7,382 bases of DNA from Candidatus Saccharimonadota bacterium (GCA_003545655.1 DODJ01000051.1:1-7382), one strand, 5' to 3'. Positions 1-6,201 are shown, counted from the first letter of the stretch. Notes: generated from the letters alone by a model not told the origin. Program-made: numbers and translations.

Positions 1-378
1 TTTGCGTTAGAAATTGCCGGCATGACCGGTCGCGAGATTAAAAATACTGTACCAAAAGTAATCGACCTCGTAGGCCTTACGGGTAAAGAAAAACAATTTC
101 CTAGCCAGTTATCGGGCGGTGAGCGCCAGCGCGTGGCTATTGCTCGTGCTATTGTACGACAACCAAAAATTCTTATTGCCGATGAACCCACCGGTAATCT
201 CGACCCCAAAAACACCTGGGAGATCGTCCGCTTGCTTGAAAAGATTAACAAGTACGGTACCACCGTGCTTCTCACTACGCATAATGCTGATATCGTCAAC
301 AAGCTGAAACGACGGGTAATTACCATCGAGAACGGGCAAATAACTGGCGACCAGGCGGAAGGAAGCTATAGGCAATAG
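1..378 (+). CDS. ftsE: Cell-division ABC transporter ATPase FtsE (C-terminal part, 5' end outside window)
   Basis: About 125 residues are visible, open from base 1, so the ATG at 22 is internal and roughly the first 95-100 residues, with the Walker A loop, are missing. Seen: the ABC signature LSGGERQR (109-132), Walker B ILIADEP followed by TGNLD (169-204), and the H-loop histidine in LTTHNAD (His codon 280-282). The opening FALEIAG and the ARAIVRQPKILIADEP stretch resemble FtsE. FtsE is the cytoplasmic ATPase of the FtsEX complex, which uses ATP cycles to switch on cell-wall hydrolases outside the membrane through FtsX. The stop TAG lies 3 bases before the ftsX ATG, so the two are almost certainly cotranscribed and translationally coupled. 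Without the next gene, a MacB/LolD-type ATPase would be the alternative; the neighbouring ftsX settles it. Confidence 0.9.
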   Translation, partial: FALEIAGMTGREIKNTVPKVIDLVGLTGKEKQFPSQLSGGERQRVAIARAIVRQPKILIADEPTGNLDPKNTWEIVRLLEKINKYGTTVLLTTHNADIVNKLKRRVITIENGQITGDQAEGSYRQ

Positions 379-381
379 GGT

Positions 382-1386
382 ATGGCAAAGAAAGCGTCTC
401 AACCAAAAACAGCTGCCAAGCAAAGTAGCAAGGCCTTGCGCCAGCAAAAGCGCCACCGCCGCCAGTGGATTACGTTTTGGCGTATGTGCCGCTATGGGGT
501 GAATAACTTTACACGCAATGCCTGGCTTACTATCGCCGCGACTGCGGTTATGACGATTACGTTATTTGTGATTTTTGTGAGTTTTGCGGCGCATAATGTG
601 TTATTTGATACCGTTGCTCAGCTTCGCGATAAGGTGCAGATTTCGCTCTATCTTGATACCGAAACCACCCAAGAAGAGGCCGATGCTGTGGCAGACGAAG
701 TACGCGACCAATCTTCGGTTATTTCGGTAACCATTCGTACCCCCGACCAAGCTCGTAATGAGTTTATCGACGAATATAAGTCTGACCCCGACGCTCTAGA
801 GGCAGTCACCGAGGCGACCAACCAATTTCCGTGGACACTTACTATTAAGGTGGTAGATATTAATGACACAACACAACTCGCTGCGCTGGTAGAAGATAAC
901 GACACTGTTAAAGACCACCTTGACCCTGATCGTGATGCTTCATTTGCCGGGACGCGCCGCGAGGCGATAGAAACCATTGCCGGGGCTGCCAAGTTTGCAC
1001 AGCAGGTGGGGATTATCCTGAGCGTGGTGTTTGTCGCTGTATCGATGCTGATTATTTTCAACACCATTCGTATGGCTATTTTTAACCGCCGTGAAGAGAT
1101 TCAGATGATGAAGCTCATTGGGGCAGAGCGCTCGTTTATTCGTGGGCCATTCTTAGTTGAAGCAGTGGTTTATGGTTTCTTCGCGGCGCTTATCGCTACC
1201 GGCTTAGGGTTTGGGCTACTAGTACTGGCCGCACCGGCCTTACAAGCGCAAGATATCGCCGTGCAAGGGACACTCAACCTAATGACGTTCTACGCTGGGT
1301 TTGTGCTGCTCGCGATGATTCTTATCGGCGCGATTATCGGCATTATCTCTTCAAGTTTGGCAACGCGGCGATACTTGAAATTATAA
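382..1386 (+). CDS. ftsX: Cell-division protein FtsX (membrane subunit of FtsEX)
   Basis: 334 residues, a usual length for FtsX. Order seen: a very basic cytoplasmic N-terminus (1-40), TM1 about 48-72, an outside domain of about 135 residues (73-207), TM2 about 209-233, TM3 about 257-284, TM4 about 301-325, ending in a short basic tail. The conserved cytoplasmic segment after TM2, RREEIQMMKLIGAE (236-249), is the typical FtsX coupling motif, and QFPWTLTI (148-155) sits where the family has its N-P-hydrophobic motif in the outside domain. FtsX passes ATP-driven movement of FtsE to a peptidoglycan hydrolase bound by its outside loop; the gene directly downstream is such a hydrolase. The ATG at 382 lies 3 bases after the ftsE stop. 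A purine-rich GGAAGGAAG (357-365) is rather far upstream, so coupling to ftsE translation is likely. Confidence 0.92.
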   Translation: MAKKASQPKTAAKQSSKALRQQKRHRRQWITFWRMCRYGVNNFTRNAWLTIAATAVMTITLFVIFVSFAAHNVLFDTVAQLRDKVQISLYLDTETTQEEADAVADEVRDQSSVISVTIRTPDQARNEFIDEYKSDPDALEAVTEATNQFPWTLTIKVVDINDTTQLAALVEDNDTVKDHLDPDRDASFAGTRREAIETIAGAAKFAQQVGIILSVVFVAVSMLIIFNTIRMAIFNRREEIQMMKLIGAERSFIRGPFLVEAVVYGFFAALIATGLGFGLLVLAAPALQAQDIAVQGTLNLMTFYAGFVLLAMILIGAIIGIISSSLATRRYLKL

Positions 1387-1420
1387 GTTCCCAGAATCGG
1401 GAATCTCTCCTGTATACTTA

Positions 1421-1449
1421 TTGACTTTATGTACCGCTTATGCTTAAAT
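1421..1449 (+). promoter_or_regulatory. Predicted promoter of the PcsB-like gene, near-leaderless
   Basis: TTGACT (1421-1426), a 17-base spacer with TG at 1441-1442 just before the hexamer, then TTAAAT (1444-1449). The ATG at 1458 starts 8 bases after the hexamer, so the transcript would begin at or very near the start codon. A second -10-like TATACT (1413-1418) lies further upstream. No Shine-Dalgarno sequence precedes 1458. Confidence 0.5.
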
Positions 1450-1457
1450 GAATATAT

Positions 1458-2633
1458 ATGAAGAAACTGCGTTCCACCACACCAGTCTCTATATCTTCTA
1501 AAAGGCTTTTTATCATTGCCGTATCAGTAGTGGCGCTTGGTCTTATTGCGCCTATTCAGCTTGCGGTAACTAACGTTAGCGCTGATGATTACGACGCGCG
1601 CATTCGAGCACTCGAGCAAGACATTGCCCGCTACGATGCCGCCGCGGCTGAACTTTCTACCCAGGCAGATACGTTACAACGAGAAGTGAGCCGTCTAAAT
1701 AACGAAAAGGCCACCATTCAGGCACAGATCGATATTAGTCAGGCAAAACTCAATCAACTGAACGCTGAAATTAAATCGAACGAAGAAAAGATTGCAAAGA
1801 ATAAAGACAGTCTTGGCGTGATTATCGCCGACCTATACGTAGATGACGAAGTTTCACCTATTGAAATGCTCGCCAGTAGTAAAGGGGTAAACGAGTACAT
1901 CGACAAGCAAGAATACCGCTCGGCAACCCGTGACCAACTAACGACAACTATTGATGCTATTAAAACTGCCAAGGCCGAGCTTGAAGTGCAAAAGAAAGAC
2001 GTTGAAAACGTCATCTCTGACCAAGAAGACCAGCGTAATCTGCTTGCTTCAAAGGAAGCTGAGCAGCAGACGCTGCTTAACCAAACAAAGGGTGACGAGG
2101 CGAACTATCGTTCACTTTCAGCGCAATCTGCTGAACGTAAAGAGCAGCTACAACGCGAGCAGCAAGCGGCTATCGAAGCAGCGCTTCGGGCGGCTGGTGC
2201 GGGTGGTGGCGCGGTTGCAGGCGACCCTAATAAAGGTGGGTACCCAGCTAACCTTGCAAACTCAAACTACTACAACCCAGTTGTTGATCCATGGGGAATG
2301 TATTCACGCCAATGCGTAAGTTATACCGCCTGGAAGGTATACCAAAAGAATGGCTACATGCCGTACTGGGGTGGCCGCGGTAACGCTAACCAGTGGCCTG
2401 GCAATGCTCGTGCTGCTGGTATTACGGTAAGCTCAGTGCCACGCGCAGGCTCGGTAGGGGTTATTATGGCCGGTACCTACGGACACACGGTATGGGTTGA
2501 AGACGTCAACGCCAACGGCACCATTAACATTAGTCAATACAACTACTACAACGCCGGCGGCTCGGGCTGGGGCCACTACAGTGAAATGTATAACATTTCA
2601 CCTGGTGCTTACGATTATTACATCTACTTTTAG
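1458..2633 (+). CDS. Secreted PcsB-like coiled-coil CHAP-domain peptidoglycan hydrolase
   Basis: 391 residues. Order seen: a signal peptide with basic N-terminus and hydrophobic core (about 16-38), likely cut after VSA (40-42); two long helical, heptad-like segments (44-120 and 155-245) broken by a turn region with DLYVDDEVSPIEMLASS (125-141); a Gly/Ala linker (246-255); and a CHAP domain (about 262-391). Catalytic Cys286 is in RQCVSYTAWKV and His343 in YGHTVWVEDV. The third triad position, 17 residues after the His, is Gln360 (ISQYNYY), where PcsB of pneumococcus, as I recall, has Glu. PcsB-type proteins are held inactive by their coiled coil and are activated by FtsX, so location behind ftsEX fits cell-separation peptidoglycan cleavage outside the membrane. 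The start at 1458 is preferred: the in-frame ATG at 1440 meets a stop after three codons. Substrate bond (amidase or endopeptidase) cannot be read from the sequence. Confidence 0.9.
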   Translation: MKKLRSTTPVSISSKRLFIIAVSVVALGLIAPIQLAVTNVSADDYDARIRALEQDIARYDAAAAELSTQADTLQREVSRLNNEKATIQAQIDISQAKLNQLNAEIKSNEEKIAKNKDSLGVIIADLYVDDEVSPIEMLASSKGVNEYIDKQEYRSATRDQLTTTIDAIKTAKAELEVQKKDVENVISDQEDQRNLLASKEAEQQTLLNQTKGDEANYRSLSAQSAERKEQLQREQQAAIEAALRAAGAGGGAVAGDPNKGGYPANLANSNYYNPVVDPWGMYSRQCVSYTAWKVYQKNGYMPYWGGRGNANQWPGNARAAGITVSSVPRAGSVGVIMAGTYGHTVWVEDVNANGTINISQYNYYNAGGSGWGHYSEMYNISPGAYDYYIYF

Positions 2634-2655
2634 CTCATGCTTACCCGAAGTAGGG

Positions 2656-2661
2656 TATAAT
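2656..2661 (+). promoter_or_regulatory. Consensus -10 element (TATAAT) of the S41 protease gene
   Basis: A perfect TATAAT lies just after the stop of the preceding gene, with exactly 10 bases between it and the ATG at 2672. No good -35 is seen at the usual distance and no Shine-Dalgarno sequence near the ATG. Transcription would start about 4 bases before the ATG, giving a leaderless or nearly leaderless mRNA. Confidence 0.6.
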
Positions 2662-2671
2662 AAGTACAGTT

Positions 2672-3892
2672 ATGTCAGATACACACCACACCCCGCATGC
2701 GACGCGCCGCAGGGGTAACGAACAACGTCGCGCGCTTCCTATTGTTTTAACTGCTATAGGGTTCGTGCTTGTGGCGGGCGTTGCCTATGTGGGGGGCATG
2801 CTCGCTGCTGGGGGGCTTACTAGCACTATTGCAAAACTTACTGGGCAAACCGACCTCGACCTTTCGTCGGTACAAGAAACTTACCACGCCTTAGCGCGTA
2901 ATTTCGACGGCGAGTTGGACTCCCAGCTCCTTATAGAGGGTGCGAGCCGCGGCCTTGTTGAAGCCGCCGGCGACCAATATACGGTATATATGAATGCCGA
3001 GGAGGCGACCGCCTTTGATAATAGCCTTACAGGAAATATTGGCGGGGGTATTGGCGTTGAGGTGGGTATACGAAATGATGTCCCCACAGTAGTACGTGTA
3101 CTAGAAGATAACCCAGCCCAAAAGGCGGGCATACAAGTAGGGGATATTATCGCTGAGGTAAACGGCGAGAATACACTTGATGCAACGCTCAGTGAGGTGG
3201 TAACTGCTATTCGCGGTGAAGAGGGAACAACGGTTCAACTGGCGATGATTCGTGATAGTGACACGAAAGACTTTTCTGTAACCCGCGCAACCATCAATAA
3301 CCCCAGCGCGTATGGTGAAGTTCGTGATGGCGTAGGTATTCTAACGGTAAGTCGGTTTGACAATGACACTGGAAGCCTTGCCCGTGCAGTGGCTCGCGAT
3401 TTTGTTGCGCAAGGGGTGAAGGGTGTGGTGCTCGACCTTCGGGGTAACGGGGGTGGCTACGTTACCGCTGCGCAGTCGTTAGCTGGTATTTGGCTGGATA
3501 ATAAAGTTGTGGTTACTGAACGCACCGGCACGAAGGTGGTAGATGAGTTAAAAACCGGAAGCACGCCTATCTTAGAAGGCGTTCCTACGGTTGTCTTGGT
3601 GAACGAAAGTAGCGCCAGTGCCAGCGAGATTGTTGCTGGGGCGCTTCACGATTATGACGCTGCTACGCTGGTTGGCACCACAACCTTTGGTAAGGGAAGC
3701 GTGCAAAAGCTTGTTAACCTTCAGGATGATGCGGTACTAAAGGTAACGATTGCTCGGTGGTACACTCCTAACGGTCACAATATCTCTGAGAAAGGTATTG
3801 ACCCTGATGTTGTGGTAGAACGAACGGTTGAGGATGTTAACGCAAGTCGCGACCCCCAACTTGATGCGGCACTAGGGGCGTTGCAAGAGTAA
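2672..3892 (+). CDS. Membrane-anchored C-terminal processing protease (S41 family, PDZ domain, CtpA type)
   Basis: 406 residues, normal for CtpA/CtpB. Order seen: a short basic cytoplasmic start, one membrane anchor (about 22-46), a helical N-terminal region (60-118), a PDZ domain (about 122-200, with GGGIGVEVG and the AGIQVGDIIAEVNG core), and the S41 catalytic region (about 215-390). Catalytic Ser316 is in SSASASEIVAGAL and Lys341 in TFGKGSVQK; the 25-residue Ser-Lys spacing and the Gln at Lys+4 (Gln345) match the known Ser-Lys-Gln arrangement. It should cleave unfolded or tagged C-termini of extracytoplasmic proteins. Relatives control cell-wall hydrolases by proteolysis in other bacteria, so its position behind an FtsEX-hydrolase set suggests turnover or processing of that hydrolase (inference). 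It has its own -10 at 2656 and no ribosome binding site. Confidence 0.93.
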   Translation: MSDTHHTPHATRRRGNEQRRALPIVLTAIGFVLVAGVAYVGGMLAAGGLTSTIAKLTGQTDLDLSSVQETYHALARNFDGELDSQLLIEGASRGLVEAAGDQYTVYMNAEEATAFDNSLTGNIGGGIGVEVGIRNDVPTVVRVLEDNPAQKAGIQVGDIIAEVNGENTLDATLSEVVTAIRGEEGTTVQLAMIRDSDTKDFSVTRATINNPSAYGEVRDGVGILTVSRFDNDTGSLARAVARDFVAQGVKGVVLDLRGNGGGYVTAAQSLAGIWLDNKVVVTERTGTKVVDELKTGSTPILEGVPTVVLVNESSASASEIVAGALHDYDAATLVGTTTFGKGSVQKLVNLQDDAVLKVTIARWYTPNGHNISEKGIDPDVVVERTVEDVNASRDPQLDAALGALQE

Positions 3893-3895
3893 CGC

Positions 3896-3924
3896 TTGTG
3901 CTTGAAACAGGGGCGTAGTACAAT
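3896..3924 (+). promoter_or_regulatory. Predicted promoter of the response regulator gene, leaderless
   Basis: TTGTGC (3896-3901), 17-base spacer, TACAAT (3919-3924), then exactly 10 bases to the ATG at 3935, the same distance as for the protease gene. The TTG at 3896 that opens the longest reading frame is thus better read as the first bases of the -35 box than as a start codon. Confidence 0.6.
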
Positions 3925-3934
3925 AACAGCAGCT

Positions 3935-4345
3935 ATGAATGACGACGACGTTAAAAAGAAAATTTTATTAGTAGAAGACGACGAAGCGCTGGCAAACGTT
4001 TATAAGTCTCGCCTTGAAATTGAAGGGTTTGAAACTAAGTGGGTAGGTAACGGTGAGGACGCCTTAAGTACGGCAGTATCTTTTAAACCTGAACTCATTT
4101 TACTAGATGCGATGATGCCAAAAATTAGCGGGTTTGATGTACTTGATATTCTTCGGAATACCCCTGAAACCGCCAATATACATGTTGTAATGCTTACAGC
4201 GTTAAGTCAGCCGAAAGATAAAGAACGTGCTGAATCGCTTGGCGTTGATGATTACCTGGTAAAATCGCAGGTAGTTATTGGTGATGTTATTGAGCGGGTG
4301 CGGTATCATTTGGGGCTGAAAGGCGACACACCTACGCAACAGTAG
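3935..4345 (+). CDS. Single-domain response regulator (receiver domain only)
   Basis: 136 residues from the ATG at 3935. It is a complete CheY-like receiver: acidic pair Asp15-Asp16 in ILLVEDDE, phospho-acceptor Asp58 in ILLDAMMP, Thr88 in VMLTALS, Tyr107 and Lys110 in DDYLVKSQ. The usual Pro after the conserved Lys is replaced by Ser, while Lys110 itself is kept. About 20 residues follow the receiver and there is no DNA-binding or enzymatic output domain, so it must act by protein contact. The frame is open back to a TTG at 3896, but that stretch contains the promoter and the extra residues do not belong to the receiver fold. No histidine kinase lies in the window. The next gene starts 21 bases downstream, so its product is a candidate partner (inference). 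Confidence 0.92.
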   Translation: MNDDDVKKKILLVEDDEALANVYKSRLEIEGFETKWVGNGEDALSTAVSFKPELILLDAMMPKISGFDVLDILRNTPETANIHVVMLTALSQPKDKERAESLGVDDYLVKSQVVIGDVIERVRYHLGLKGDTPTQQ

Positions 4346-4366
4346 ATTCTAAATAAAACAAAAACT

Positions 4367-5464
4367 ATGAGCACAACAAAAATAGAACAAAATAGCGAAT
4401 CCCACAAGTCACCTGAGCACGAAAGTGTTGGTCGTGACGTAGTACTTTCCATTTCTGATGAAGAGTTGCGCATTTATGATCAACTTGGGCCTGAAGACAG
4501 TACTGTTAAGAAGTGGCTGGCGGAAAATGGCATTGGGAAGAATGATCGCATTGTAGTAAACAACACCGTGTATATCGCCAAGCCTGGAGATTTTCTTACA
4601 CGCGATCTTGCAGCGACTCAGGAGCGAACTCTTGCGGCAGCGCGTACAATCGTGGATTTAGAAGCTGCGGTAGACAAGCATACTGATGCTATTGCCGAGC
4701 ATGAGCCAGGTATTTCGGAAGAACTCGCCGATGACGTTGGTGAGGTTGCGCTTGATGCGGCGGAGGTTGAGGAGCCGGATAGTGAAATAACTGGCCCACT
4801 AAAGGCCAATGAGCTTCAGCAATCAATAGAGGCCGCGGGGCCGTACGTGTACCTAAAAGATGCCTTACCACCGGTTGTACGCCCTAGTGACGAGCACGAT
4901 GAAGGAGAATCGAAGTACGACTTTTTGTTTGCTGATGATGCTACGTATAATGCAAAAATGCAAGAGTTTGGTCAGTATGTTCCGGAGACTGAAGAGGATA
5001 AGCAACGTGCCTACTATGATAAGTATGTAACAGAAGAGAATCGTCAAAGCTCACTAGAATCGCTAGTTTTATCCTATAGGGCGAACCCACAGCTACGCAC
5101 TATTCTTGAAAAGCATGGGGTATCACCCGACACAGTCGAGGCTGTTGACGCTATTAGGGAGAATGCAGCAGTGCGTCTTGATGTTGCGGTTGTGCTGGCA
5201 CGTAAACTAGACCGTATGGCTATACCTGACAGTGATTTTGGCTGGAGAGTCGTCGAGAATAGTAGGGGAAATTTAAAGGTTGATCCACTAACAGGTAAGC
5301 GGATGGACAGCCGAACCTATGCAGTGGGTATGGCCTTAAAGATGCTCGATGGCGAGTTCGTAGAAGGGCTTGATAAACCGTCAGATTACCTCTATGAGGA
5401 TGACGGTCGCGTCAAGATGGGGCAGCATAGGCATGCGGCGCGAGCGATTCTAATGTCATCATAG
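4367..5464 (+). CDS. Acidic cytoplasmic protein of unknown function, linked to the response regulator
   Basis: 365 residues; I do not recognise a family. There is no signal peptide or membrane segment. Seen: a polar start (1-22); a compact mixed region (24-80, with SDEELRIYDQL and RIVVNNTVYIAKPGDFLTRD); a probable helix (81-112); a very acidic low-complexity linker (113-140); another acidic tract (174-215); and a more regular, probably helical C-terminal part (223-330) ending near QHRHAARAILMSS. It starts 21 bases after the receiver gene stop, with no clear promoter or ribosome binding site, and is followed by the terminator at 5465, so it is likely the last gene of a two-gene transcript. All four AGG and the one AGA arginine codons lie in the last third (residues 238-358), whereas the first two thirds use only CGN; this may hint at mosaic origin but is weak. 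Its role as a receiver target is a guess from position. Confidence 0.8.
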   Translation: MSTTKIEQNSESHKSPEHESVGRDVVLSISDEELRIYDQLGPEDSTVKKWLAENGIGKNDRIVVNNTVYIAKPGDFLTRDLAATQERTLAAARTIVDLEAAVDKHTDAIAEHEPGISEELADDVGEVALDAAEVEEPDSEITGPLKANELQQSIEAAGPYVYLKDALPPVVRPSDEHDEGESKYDFLFADDATYNAKMQEFGQYVPETEEDKQRAYYDKYVTEENRQSSLESLVLSYRANPQLRTILEKHGVSPDTVEAVDAIRENAAVRLDVAVVLARKLDRMAIPDSDFGWRVVENSRGNLKVDPLTGKRMDSRTYAVGMALKMLDGEFVEGLDKPSDYLYEDDGRVKMGQHRHAARAILMSS

Positions 5465-5495
5465 TAAAAAATGCGGGAAATACCCGCATTTTTTA
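5465..5495. terminator. Strong bidirectional intrinsic terminator
   Basis: A perfect 13-bp stem (5465-5477 with 5483-5495) and 5-base loop AAATA. The GC core ATGCGGG/CCCGCAT is flanked by an A-run on the left and a T-run on the right, so it gives a U-tract in both directions. It directly follows the stop of the acidic protein gene (5464) and lies 13 bases beyond the rpmA stop on the other strand, ending both convergent transcripts. Confidence 0.92.
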
Positions 5496-5508
5496 AAGTT
5501 GTAGGAGC

Positions 5509-5781
5509 CTAGCTGACACTTACTTGTGTACGTGTAACAGTTCTACCGGTAAATTTACCTTTTTTAACCTTTTGGAAACTTACAACGCCATCTTGTGCGG
5601 CGTGAATGGTGTAGTTACGGCTGATAAACGTACCCGGACCGGCTACTTTAGTGCTACCAGTTTGGCGAACAAGTACTTCACCAGTGCTTACTTTTTGGCC
5701 ACCAAAGCGCTTTACGCCAAGACGAGCGCCGGCGTTGTTGTGGATGTTTTTACTTGAACCACCTGCTTTAACGTGTGACAT
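5509..5781 (-). CDS. rpmA: 50S ribosomal protein L27
   Basis: 90 residues, close to the usual length of about 85-95. The N-terminus MSHVKAGGSSKN and the block RLGVKRFGGQKVSTGEVLVRQ match the conserved L27 signature; the family usually begins MAHKKAGGS. L27 sits by the peptidyl-transferase centre, and its N-terminal tail reaches the tRNA ends. There is no N-terminal extension of the kind removed by the Prp protease in Firmicutes, so the tail would be exposed directly after Met removal. Lys4 of the common form is Val here. The gene stands alone: its usual partner rplU (L21) is not next to it. The ATG (5779-5781) is preceded by a clear AGGAG site, and a well-formed promoter and leader hairpin lie upstream. 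It converges on the terminator at 5465. Confidence 0.96.
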   Translation of the reverse strand: MSHVKAGGSSKNIHNNAGARLGVKRFGGQKVSTGEVLVRQTGSTKVAGPGTFISRNYTIHAAQDGVVSFQKVKKGKFTGRTVTRTQVSVS

Positions 5782-5837
5782 ATAGGTATTTACTCCTTTT
5801 GAGCCGTTCGACTTTTATTTACCTGGCTCAATTAATC
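5782..5837 (-). promoter_or_regulatory. rpmA leader with Shine-Dalgarno site and hairpin
   Basis: On the minus strand AGGAG (5797-5793) lies 11 bases before the rpmA ATG. Immediately upstream, TTGAGCC (5831-5825) can pair with GGCTCAA (5805-5799), a 7-bp stem with a 19-base AU-rich loop that ends one base before the AGGAG. Such a stem could regulate ribosome access, for example by binding a ribosomal protein; that role is inference. The predicted leader is about 56 nt. Confidence 0.55.
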
Positions 5838-5843
5838 TGTTTA

Positions 5844-5872
5844 ATTGTACGCTACTTGGGGTAAATAGTCAA
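5844..5872 (-). promoter_or_regulatory. rpmA promoter
   Basis: Read on the minus strand: TTGACT (5872-5867), 17-base spacer, TACAAT (5849-5844). Both hexamers match the housekeeping sigma consensus at 5 of 6 positions with ideal spacing. The expected start is near 5837. Confidence 0.8.
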
Positions 5873-5950
5873 GGGGTCCCGTTTGGTTTTATAGGGAGGA
5901 GTGGGGTATCTGAAATTGCTTGAAAAGTTAAAGATTTGTTCATTTTTCGT

Positions 5951-5959
5951 TGGTACAAT
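5951..5959 (+). promoter_or_regulatory. Extended -10 promoter of the structured RNA / microprotein unit
   Basis: TGG followed by TACAAT (5954-5959) forms an extended -10 element; no convincing -35 stands at 16-18 bases. The predicted start near 5966 coincides with the foot of the first RNA hairpin. It is divergent from the rpmA promoter, with about 130 bases between the two predicted starts. Confidence 0.5.
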
Positions 5960-6041
5960 CAGTTGTTGAAGTAGGTGGGTGTACCATCACTTCAGATACA
6001 ATCTGGCAAACGGCCTAACCCTTTTAGGATTTCTAAAAGGT

Positions 6042-6119
6042 ATGGCTAAAAATCGCGTTACCAAGTTACTGACCCCGTCGTCAGGCTCTTTAACGCGTTG
6101 CACAGGGAAACTTGTGTAG
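6042..6119 (+). CDS. Possible 25-residue upstream ORF inside the structured RNA
   Basis: The ATG at 6042 opens 25 codons to a TAG at 6117, beginning MAKNRVTKLL and ending CTGKLV. Its start codon sits in the 3' foot of hairpin H2, and an AGGA (6026-6029) lies 12 bases upstream but inside that hairpin. It could be a leader peptide whose translation opens or closes the following structure (H3 and H4 fall within it). The product is polar and basic with no recognisable family. An ORF this short is expected by chance, so this is a weak call. Confidence 0.2.
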   Translation: MAKNRVTKLLTPSSGSLTRCTGKLV

Positions 6120-6186
6120 GGCTGTATACTCAGCCTGCCTCGCGGCGGGCTCAGTTCAGTATGTCTAAGTTATTTGCGGGCGGGAG

Positions 6187-6193
6187 AAAGGGG
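6187..6193 (+). promoter_or_regulatory. Ribosome binding site of the microprotein gene
   Basis: AAAGGGG, followed by T, lies 8 bases before the ATG at 6202 and pairs well with the 16S tail if G-U is allowed. It is purine-rich (from GGGAGAAAG at 6182) and contrasts with the missing sites in the leaderless genes to the left, which supports real translation from 6202. Confidence 0.55.
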
Positions 6194-6201
6194 TACACGG
6201 T

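Larger units (their letters stand above)
5966..6201 (+). ncRNA. Structured RNA of unknown family: long folded leader or independent small RNA
   Basis: About 235 nt that fold almost entirely into consecutive hairpins. H1 5967-5994: TGAAGT/ACTTCA plus GGTGG/CCATC, 11 pairs with one bulged A. H2 6012-6047: CCTTTTAG/CTAAAAGG with loop GATTT, widened by GGCC/GGCT outside. H3 6054-6097: CGCGTTA/TAACGCG enclosing an inner CTGAC/GTCAG stem (6069-6084). H4 6098-6119: 7 pairs with G-U, loop GGGAAACT. H5 6124-6164: GCCTGCC/GGCGGGC with loop TCGC, plus an outer GTATACT/AGTATGT stem. Alternative pairings exist (CAGAT/ATCTG at 5993-6005; GGCTG/CAGCC at 6120-6135), as expected for a switching leader. It ends at the ribosome binding site of the microprotein gene and no terminator separates them. 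No hallmark of tmRNA, SRP RNA, RNase P RNA, T-box or a riboswitch I know was recognised. Confidence 0.5.

Noticed and set aside
109..456. Long minus-strand frame opposite ftsE
   Set aside because: A shadow of the ftsE/ftsX coding sequence; no start signals and no recognisable product.
1388..1403. Small inverted repeat TTCCC/GGGAA after ftsX as a terminator
   Set aside because: Only 5 pairs and no T-run follows; too weak to call, though it could slow transcription before the next promoter.
5901..5969. 22-codon ORF starting GTG after GGGAGGAG
   Set aside because: The AGGAG touches the start codon without spacing, the ORF overlaps the promoter at 5951, and the peptide shows no features.
6098..6155. 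Resemblance of CACAGGGAAAC to the start of a c-di-GMP-I (GEMM) riboswitch
   Set aside because: The rest of the motif (second stem receptor and conserved linkers) is absent in the right order; a chance match.
5966..6201. tmRNA, SRP RNA, RNase P RNA or tRNA in the structured region
   Set aside because: No tRNA-like ends or T-loop, no SRP tetraloop/GGAAG core and no RNase P conserved P4 sequence are seen.
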